NCBI GenBank assembly: GCA_030591195.1
Contig: JAUVBO010000034.1
Coordinates: forward strand, 1 to 10,870
Length of the DNA: 10,870 nucleotides
Direction of reading: 5' to 3'
Source of the DNA: Pseudomonadota bacterium
Lineage (GTDB): Bacteria > Myxococcota > Polyangia > GCA-2747355 > JACKDQ01
The notes under the pieces were generated by a model. The model did not search any database and was not told the DNA's origin. It saw nothing but the letters and a program-made list of their open reading frames with translations. The position numbers and the translations under genes were made by a program. Shown here piece by piece: positions 6,506-10,870 of this stretch. Positions within the stretch are counted from its first letter, which is position 1. Each line of letters starts with the position of its first letter.

Positions 6506-6510
6506 CTCCT
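6506..6510 (-). promoter_or_regulatory. Ribosome binding site of argG
   Basis: AGGAG on the minus strand lies seven bases before the argG ATG at 6498..6496, in the 19-base gap after the preceding gene. It decides the start against the in-frame ATG 40 codons upstream. Confidence 0.7.
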
Positions 6511-6517
6511 CGGCCCG

Positions 6518-8605
6518 TCAGTCCTTCGGTACGCTGACCTCTTCGCGGACGATGTCGAGCTGGAAGCTCTGGTCGTGGCGCTTGATCCGCAGCCGCACCG
6601 GTGTCCCGGCCAGCCCACGGATCGCCTCGATCGCGTCGCCGAAGCCGAGCCTGCGGCTCTCGCGGCCGTCGATGCGCTTGATCCTGTCTCCGGCGCGAAG
6701 CCCGGCGACCAGCGCCGGCGAGCGGGGCAGGACCTTGACCACGGTCAGGATCTCCGAGCGCTCGGCGAGCACCGCGCCGATGCCGGTCAGGCGCAGGCCT
6801 GCGCCCTTGCCGGCGCGGCTGGTCAGCTCGACGCGGACGACGGCGGTCTGCGCGGCGAAGACCGAGACCGCCGGCAGGATGCGCGTGTCATGGCCCGGGT
6901 GAGATACGGTCAGTGAGCGCCGTCCCCGGGCCACGTCATCGAGGGTGAAGCTGCCGGTGGCGCCGGTGGTCACCTCCTCGCCGGCCCAGCCGGTCTCCAG
7001 CTTCACCCTGGCTCCGGGCACCGGCGTCCCGCGATCGTCGACCACCACGCCCGAGACTCGCCCCGACGCGTTGAGGACCAGATGGGCAGCCACGTCGCTA
7101 CCGGCCACCACGTCGACCCGTGGCCGCACCGACGGCCCGTAGCGGCTCGCCGCGCCGGTCAGCCGGTAGCGGCCGGCGATCAGGTCACGCAGGTGGTAAC
7201 GCCCGCTCGGCGAGACCACGCGCGTGGTGCGACTGGCTCCCGGGGCACGAGCGAAGACGGTGAAGGTCCCGATCGGCCTGCCGGTGGCGCCGTCGCTGAC
7301 GCGCCCGGTGATCCCGCCGGTGGCCTGGAGCTGCAGCCGCAGGTCGCGGGTGCCGGGCGCGACGCCGGCGCGCGAGGCGTGGGTGTTTCCGGCGCCCTTG
7401 GCGCTGACCTCCAGCGGCACGTCGGGCACGCCGTGGAGCTCGAAGCGGCCGAGGCTGTCGGTGGTGGCTGACAGCGTCGCCAGCAGGTAGGTCGGTCGTC
7501 GACCGGGTGACCCCGGCCGGACATTGACCGCCGCGCCCGTCACCGGCTGGCCGCCGGCGTCGACCACCTGGCCGGCCACCAGGCGCTTGGCGCCGAGGGT
7601 GATGATCACCTTGTCGCTCGCGCCGGGGCGGACGATCACCCCGGTGACCCGAGAGGGGGAGAAGCCCGAGGCCATCGCCTGTAGCAGCTTCCTGCCGGCG
7701 GTGAGGTTGGCGGTGGAGAAGCGCCCCTCCTCATCGCAGGGCAGCACGCGAGTGCCGTGCTCGTCCGAGAGGTAGACCCGGGCGCTAGCGCCGACGCGTC
7801 GGCGTTCCGGTCCGATCACCTGCCCGGCGAGAGAGAGACCGCCGCCGAGGGCGATCTCGATGCCGGTGACGTCAGCGCCCGGCCGGAGGTACACCGGCCG
7901 AGAGAGCGCCACCCCGAGCTTCGGGTGGGTCGCGCGCAGCACCACCTCGGCCGGAGGCACCTCGATGCTGAAGCGCCCGCGCGCGTCGCTCTTCTTGGCC
8001 CGGTGGGTCTTGGTCCCCGGCCCACGCTCGAGGGTCCGAACGGCGTGTCGCTGCCTGGCGACGCGGTGCAGGGCCACCGTCGCGCCGGCCAGCGGGCGGG
8101 CGTGGGCATCGACCACCCACCCGGCGACGCGGGCTGCCCGGAAGAGGACGAAGTCGATCCGCGCGGTCCGGTCGGAGCCCGCGGTCTCTTCGAGCAGGAT
8201 CTCGGGGGTGGCCGCCGGGGCGAAGTATCGCTCGGCGCTGACCACCGGGCGGTAGCGCCCGGGCAGCAGCCGCAGCTCGAAGCGGCCCTTGGCGTCGGCC
8301 GTGGCGCTCGCCTCCCCAACCTCGGCGGTCAGCACGACCCTGGCGCCCGCAACCCCGGCGCCCGTGTCACCTTCACGCACCGAGCCGCTCACCCTGAGCA
8401 ACGGTCCCTGCGGCCCCGCGCTGGCTGGTCGCCAGAGGTGTCGCCGGGCTGGATTCGGACGGGTCGACCGGTCGGCGCCGGTGTCGCCAGCGGGGGCCGG
8501 CGCCCGGAGGTTGGGCGTCGAGGAGTCGGACAGCGTGAGGAAGAAGACGTACCCGGCGCCGGCGAGGCCGACCAGATAAAGAGCGGTGCGTCTGAGGTTG
8601 GTCAT
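6518..8605 (-). CDS. Membrane-anchored protein with about six carboxypeptidase-regulatory-like repeats and a C-terminal PDZ domain
   Basis: The 695-residue product has a single N-terminal hydrophobic segment (residues 8-25, TM anchor or uncleaved signal) and then a Pro/Ala-rich linker. About six repeats of the carboxypeptidase-D regulatory-like beta-sandwich follow, at roughly 72-130, 158-235, 258-320, 342-405, 431-490 and 515-575. Each opens with a V-x-G-x-V strand (VSGSVRE, VAGWVVD, LAGQVIG, VAGQVVD, ITGRVSD, VSGVVVD) and has a later GRF/GRY turn. The C-terminus (about 602-690) is a PDZ domain with [21 protein letters not shown], the usual carboxylate-binding and turn signature. No protease catalytic site is visible, so it is probably a periplasmic or surface scaffold rather than an enzyme. 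Its link to arginine synthesis is unclear; it may simply share the promoter. The ATG at 8605..8603 lacks a clear ribosome binding site, but the signal segment right after it supports this start. Confidence 0.88.
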   Translation of the reverse strand: MTNLRRTALYLVGLAGAGYVFFLTLSDSSTPNLRAPAPAGDTGADRSTRPNPARRHLWRPASAGPQGPLLRVSGSVREGDTGAGVAGARVVLTAEVGEASATADAKGRFELRLLPGRYRPVVSAERYFAPAATPEILLEETAGSDRTARIDFVLFRAARVAGWVVDAHARPLAGATVALHRVARQRHAVRTLERGPGTKTHRAKKSDARGRFSIEVPPAEVVLRATHPKLGVALSRPVYLRPGADVTGIEIALGGGLSLAGQVIGPERRRVGASARVYLSDEHGTRVLPCDEEGRFSTANLTAGRKLLQAMASGFSPSRVTGVIVRPGASDKVIITLGAKRLVAGQVVDAGGQPVTGAAVNVRPGSPGRRPTYLLATLSATTDSLGRFELHGVPDVPLEVSAKGAGNTHASRAGVAPGTRDLRLQLQATGGITGRVSDGATGRPIGTFTVFARAPGASRTTRVVSPSGRYHLRDLIAGRYRLTGAASRYGPSVRPRVDVVAGSDVAAHLVLNASGRVSGVVVDDRGTPVPGARVKLETGWAGEEVTTGATGSFTLDDVARGRRSLTVSHPGHDTRILPAVSVFAAQTAVVRVELTSRAGKGAGLRLTGIGAVLAERSEILTVVKVLPRSPALVAGLRAGDRIKRIDGRESRRLGFGDAIEAIRGLAGTPVRLRIKRHDQSFQLDIVREEVSVPKD

Positions 8606-8661
8606 GTTGGGAGGGCCAGCTTGGCCTGACGACGGCCCCCTTTCAACCCCATCTGTCGCTC

Positions 8662-8673
8662 GCCGGATCCGGC
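8662..8673. repeat. 12-bp perfect palindrome in the divergent intergenic region
   Basis: GCCGGATCCGGC is a perfect palindrome lying in the 257-base gap between the divergent PDZ-repeat and comEA-like genes. The surrounding 40 bases are dense in CCGG. It may be a regulator site or chance in GC-rich DNA. Apart from this and the stems at 8767-8810 I see nothing coding in 8606-8862. Confidence 0.35.
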
Positions 8674-8766
8674 AACCGGCCGGAGGCCGTCCGGTGACCG
8701 GCGTGTGGCCCCGATGGGCTGCATCGATGGAGGCAGGCGGAAGGCGAAAGCGTTATTGAAAACAGA

Positions 8767-8810
8767 CAGGTGCGGGGCTGCGTCCGCGGTCGGGCAGGCT
8801 GGCACCTGCC
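8767..8810 (+). promoter_or_regulatory. Two mutually exclusive stems upstream of the comEA-like gene
   Basis: CAGGTGC (8767-8773) can pair with GCACCTG (8802-8808). GGCAGG (8793-8798) can instead pair with CCTGCC (8805-8810) to form a tight hairpin with a six-base loop. The two use the same right-hand bases, so only one can form at a time. This resembles an attenuator or leader switch, but no promoter upstream is clear and chance pairing is possible in such GC-rich DNA. Confidence 0.25.
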
Positions 8811-8851
8811 TTGCTCTGCTACCGGCTGCGGCCGCGGATAGGCTGCGAGAA

Positions 8852-8860
8852 AAGGAGGAG
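8852..8860 (+). promoter_or_regulatory. Strong ribosome binding site of the comEA-like gene
   Basis: AAGGAGGAG lies two bases before the ATG at 8863 (four bases from the core AAGGAGG). It is close to the full anti-16S complement and far stronger than most sites in the window, which suggests efficient translation. Confidence 0.75.
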
Positions 8861-8862
8861 AA

Positions 8863-9225
8863 ATGTATCGAGTCGAACGTCTGAGCAACCAAGCTGTCTG
8901 GCGCCGATGGGTTGGCTGTGCCGCCCTGCTGGCCACCGCCATGCTCACCCCCATCGCCGAGGCCGGCAAGACAGGGCCGTCGTCCGGTGCCGAGGGCGTG
9001 GTCAACATCAACACCGCCTCGCCCGCGCAGCTGGGATTGCTGCCTGGCATCGGCGCGGCCAAGGCGAGGCGGATCGTCGCCTACCGCGCGAAGCGGAAGT
9101 TCAAGGCGACCCACGAGCTGGTACGGGTGCGTGGCATCGGCCGACGGACTTACCGGCGGCTGAAGCCCTACCTGACCCTGACCGGTCCGACGACGCTGGC
9201 GCGGAAGGCAAGGCCAAAGCGCTAG
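8863..9225 (+). CDS. ComEA-like secreted helix-hairpin-helix DNA-binding protein
   Basis: The 120-residue product starts with a signal peptide: a basic n-region, then a hydrophobic core with VGCAALLATAM, and a likely cut near EAG at residues 33-35. Residues about 46-108 are a ComEA-type helix-hairpin-helix domain. It opens VVNINTASPAQLGLLPGIGAAKARRIVAYR, where INTA and LPGIG are family hallmarks, and has a second hairpin VRGIGRRTYRRLKPYL. The tail is basic. ComEA proteins bind double-stranded DNA outside the inner membrane and pull it in during transformation. Small one-domain versions like this are periplasmic in Gram-negatives. No other competence gene is in the window, so a role in uptake is inferred from the family only. 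The start is well fixed by a strong ribosome binding site. A long GC-rich hairpin follows seven bases after the stop. Confidence 0.92.
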   Translation: MYRVERLSNQAVWRRWVGCAALLATAMLTPIAEAGKTGPSSGAEGVVNINTASPAQLGLLPGIGAAKARRIVAYRAKRKFKATHELVRVRGIGRRTYRRLKPYLTLTGPTTLARKARPKR

Positions 9226-9231
9226 CGGCGG

Positions 9232-9274
9232 TCGCGGGGATTTGGGCGGCGCGTCGCCGCCCGAATCCCTGCGG
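9232..9274 (+). terminator. Long GC-rich hairpin after the comEA-like gene
   Basis: Bases 9237-9251 (GGGATTTGGGCGGCG) pair with 9255-9269 (CGCCGCCCGAATCCC) over 15 positions with one T-G pair and a loop of only three bases. The stem can extend outward to 9232/9274 with two more wobble pairs. It begins seven bases after the TAG stop and ends 52 bases before the kinase start. There is no T-run, so it may be a GC-type terminator or an RNA 3'-end stabiliser. It is by far the strongest hairpin I can see in the window. Confidence 0.6.
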
Positions 9275-9308
9275 GGTCGCTGAAGTAGTGCAGAGTCCCG
9301 CCCCGGGT

Positions 9309-9314
9309 TACAAT
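9309..9314 (+). promoter_or_regulatory. Candidate -10 element (TACAAT) of the kinase gene
   Basis: TACAAT matches five of six consensus bases and is identical to the -10 proposed for the protease gene. The -35 region at the right spacing (around 9286-9291, TAGTGC) is poor, so an activator or another sigma factor may be needed. The expected start near 9321 leaves about six bases before the ATG at 9327. Confidence 0.4.
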
Positions 9315-9326
9315 TCGTGGGAGCGA

Positions 9327-10870
9327 ATGTACGGACAGTACCGGGTAGTCGAGCGCATCGCCGTAGGTGGGATGGCCGAGATCTACCGCGGGGTGGCTCG
9401 GGGCGTCGAGGGCTTCGAGCGCCCGGTGGTGATCAAGCGGGTGCATCCGCGCTTCAGCCAGGATCGGCGATTCGTCGAGATGCTGATCCGCGAGGCGAAG
9501 ATCACCGCGCGGCTGACCCACCCGAACATCGTCCAGATCCTCGACCTCGGTCACCACGAGGGCGAGTACTTCATCGTGATGGAGTACGTCGAGGGCCAGG
9601 ACCTCGCGGCGGTGATGCATCGCTCGAACAAGCGCGAGATCCCCCTCGGCCTCGACGCGGTGCTCTATCTCACCTCGGAGATCTGCGACGCGCTCGAGCA
9701 CGCCCACCGGCTGACCGACGGCGAGGGGCGCTCGCTCAAGCTGATACACCGCGACGTGTCGCCCTCGAACGTGCTGATCTCCGACGAGGGGGAGGTGAAG
9801 CTGACCGACTTCGGCGTGGCGCGGTTCGGGCGCGATGTCTCGCTCGTTGGATCGCTCAAGGGCAAGCTGGCCTACATGTCGCCCGAGCAGGCGCGCGCCC
9901 AGCGGATCGATCATCGCAGCGATGTCTTCTCGGTCGGCGCGGTGCTCTTCGAGCTGGTGCTCGGCCGGCGGGTCTTCCTGGCCGAGACCGACATCGAGAT
10001 GCTCAGCGCGGTGCGCTTGGGCCAGATTCCGCGCCCCTCGGCGATCGAGCCCTCGATCTCCACGGAGCTCGAGCGGATCCTGCTGGGCGCGCTGGCCCCG
10101 GTGGAGGGCCGCTACCAGAGCGCCGGCGAGCTGAGCGCGGCGCTCAAGGCCCACCGTTTCAACGCCTGTAGCGCCCGGGTCGGTGCGAGCGAGATCGCCT
10201 CGTTGCTCAAGCGGCTCTTCGGTCGGCCCCGGCCGACGCGGGGCGAGGCCGCGCGCTTCACCATCGCTCCCCTCGCGTCGCTCCGGGAGGGGGTCAGGGA
10301 GGAGGACGAACCTGACCTGGCCCCGCCGCTGTTCGACGACAAGACCAACCCAGAGCAACCCTCGGCGGCGGTGCTGGCCGAGCTGCGGCACGAGCTCGAC
10401 GCTGCTGACCTGGGTGACGGGGCCGGTGACCGCGGGCCCAGCGTCCTCAAGGCGCCCGCCACCGAGCCGGGCCTGGGCAAGCGGGCGCCGCTGGTCGATG
10501 TGATCACGGGGATTCACGACACCGCTGCCGAAGGGCGCGTCACCGAGAGCTACACGCCGGTGGGGATCGTTGGTGTCGACTCCTCGGTGACCCAGGTCGA
10601 GGCGCCTAACCTGGCGGCGATGCAGCAGCACGCCGAGCGGTTCGACGCTGGCGCGGCCCTCGCGGGCCAGCGAACCGACCCGGAGATCCCCGCCGAGCGC
10701 CTCGGGGTTCGCGCGGGCTTCGGCGGCCTCGGCCCGGTGCTGTCCCAGAGAGTCACTGACGAGGGGGGGCTGGCCAAGGCTAGGACCTCGCGCCCAGCCG
10801 TGGTGCCCCTGCCGGAGAGCGAACAGCGTCCGGCGCGCGAGGCCGAGGGCGAGGCCGAGGGCGAGGCCGA
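9327..10870 (+). CDS. Ser/Thr protein kinase of Pkn type with long low-complexity tail (C-terminus outside window)
   Basis: From ATG 9327 the frame stays open to the right edge, giving 514 codons. Residues 5-275 form a complete Hanks-type kinase domain. It has the glycine-rich loop IAVGGMAEIY (11-20), ATP-anchoring Lys-37 (VVIKR), alphaC Glu-56, HRDVSPSNVL (141-150) with catalytic Asp-143 and Asn-148, DFG at 161-163, SPE at 185-187 and the F-helix Asp-199. All key residues are present, so it should be active. HRDVSPSN is typical of myxobacterial Pkn kinases. From about 280 the tail is rich in Ala, Pro, Glu and Arg, has no recognisable domain and no membrane segment within the window, and ends in Glu-Gly-Glu-Ala repeats. 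A transmembrane or sensor region may lie beyond the edge. GGGAG lies three bases before the ATG, a short spacing. It follows the comEA-like gene after a strong hairpin, so it is probably transcribed separately. Substrates are unknown. Confidence 0.93.
   Translation, partial: MYGQYRVVERIAVGGMAEIYRGVARGVEGFERPVVIKRVHPRFSQDRRFVEMLIREAKITARLTHPNIVQILDLGHHEGEYFIVMEYVEGQDLAAVMHRSNKREIPLGLDAVLYLTSEICDALEHAHRLTDGEGRSLKLIHRDVSPSNVLISDEGEVKLTDFGVARFGRDVSLVGSLKGKLAYMSPEQARAQRIDHRSDVFSVGAVLFELVLGRRVFLAETDIEMLSAVRLGQIPRPSAIEPSISTELERILLGALAPVEGRYQSAGELSAALKAHRFNACSARVGASEIASLLKRLFGRPRPTRGEAARFTIAPLASLREGVREEDEPDLAPPLFDDKTNPEQPSAAVLAELRHELDAADLGDGAGDRGPSVLKAPATEPGLGKRAPLVDVITGIHDTAAEGRVTESYTPVGIVGVDSSVTQVEAPNLAAMQQHAERFDAGAALAGQRTDPEIPAERLGVRAGFGGLGPVLSQRVTDEGGLAKARTSRPAVVPLPESEQRPAREAEGEAEGEA
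10839..10870 (+). repeat. 12-bp tandem repeat in the kinase tail (GAGGCCGAGGGC)
   Basis: The unit GAGGCCGAGGGC repeats 2.7 times up to the window edge and encodes Glu-Ala-Glu-Gly. The array probably continues outside the window. Its unit length is a multiple of three, so copy-number change would lengthen or shorten the acidic linker without a frameshift. Confidence 0.7.

Noticed and set aside
6499..6618. 40-codon N-terminal extension of argG
   Set aside because: It lies inside the end of the upstream gene and is Ser/Arg-rich; [12 protein letters not shown] preceded by AGGAG is the normal start.
9222..10631. Minus-strand open frame of 469 codons opposite the kinase
   Set aside because: Antisense to a complete kinase domain; no motif of its own and no ribosome binding site.

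Overview
The window is GC-rich and looks like chromosomal DNA of a Myxococcota (myxobacterium-like, former Deltaproteobacteria) genome. Three things point there: a C-terminal Gly-Cys / hydrophobic / Arg-Arg-Arg tail of the MYXO-CTERM type on a trypsin-fold protease, a Ser/Thr protein kinase with the HRDVSPSN catalytic loop common in myxobacterial kinases, and several cysteine-rich or repeat-bearing surface lipoproteins. I see no rRNA, tRNA, CRISPR array, insertion sequence or phage gene. Coding density is high and no gene-free stretch exceeds 300 bases.

Left region (1-2254, minus strand): a four-gene cluster read right to left. It holds a cysteine-rich secreted lipoprotein (1703-2254), a small protein with cysteine at every third residue (1225-1653, GTG start), the D-aminoacyl-tRNA deacylase dtd (745-1194), and a TPR-type lipoprotein that runs off the left edge (1-742). 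Spacings are 49, 30 and 2 bases, so this is probably one operon. The 227-base divergent region 2255-2481 is unusually AT-rich for the window and holds palindromes, a tandem heptamer and a good sigma-70-type promoter for the next gene.

Middle region: a multidomain S1-family protease on the plus strand (2482-3822) carries a full catalytic triad, an Ig-like domain, a cysteine-rich module and a MYXO-CTERM tail. It converges on a minus-strand operon of three genes read right to left: a membrane-anchored protein of about six carboxypeptidase-regulatory-like beta-sandwich repeats plus a C-terminal PDZ domain (6518-8605), argG (5221-6498) and argH (3875-5221). ArgG and ArgH catalyse the last two steps of arginine synthesis and are translationally coupled by a one-base stop/start overlap. 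Both look like the eukaryote/Bacteroidetes-like subtypes.

Right region (8606-10870, plus strand): a ComEA-like secreted helix-hairpin-helix DNA-binding protein (8863-9225) with a very strong ribosome binding site, a long GC-rich hairpin probably acting as its terminator, then a Ser/Thr kinase (9327 onward) whose long low-complexity tail is cut by the right edge. The most unusual item is the 142-residue protein with 24 cysteines, 17 of them in an unbroken every-third-residue run. The second is a pair of predicted promoters that place transcription starts only about six to eight bases before the protease and kinase start codons.
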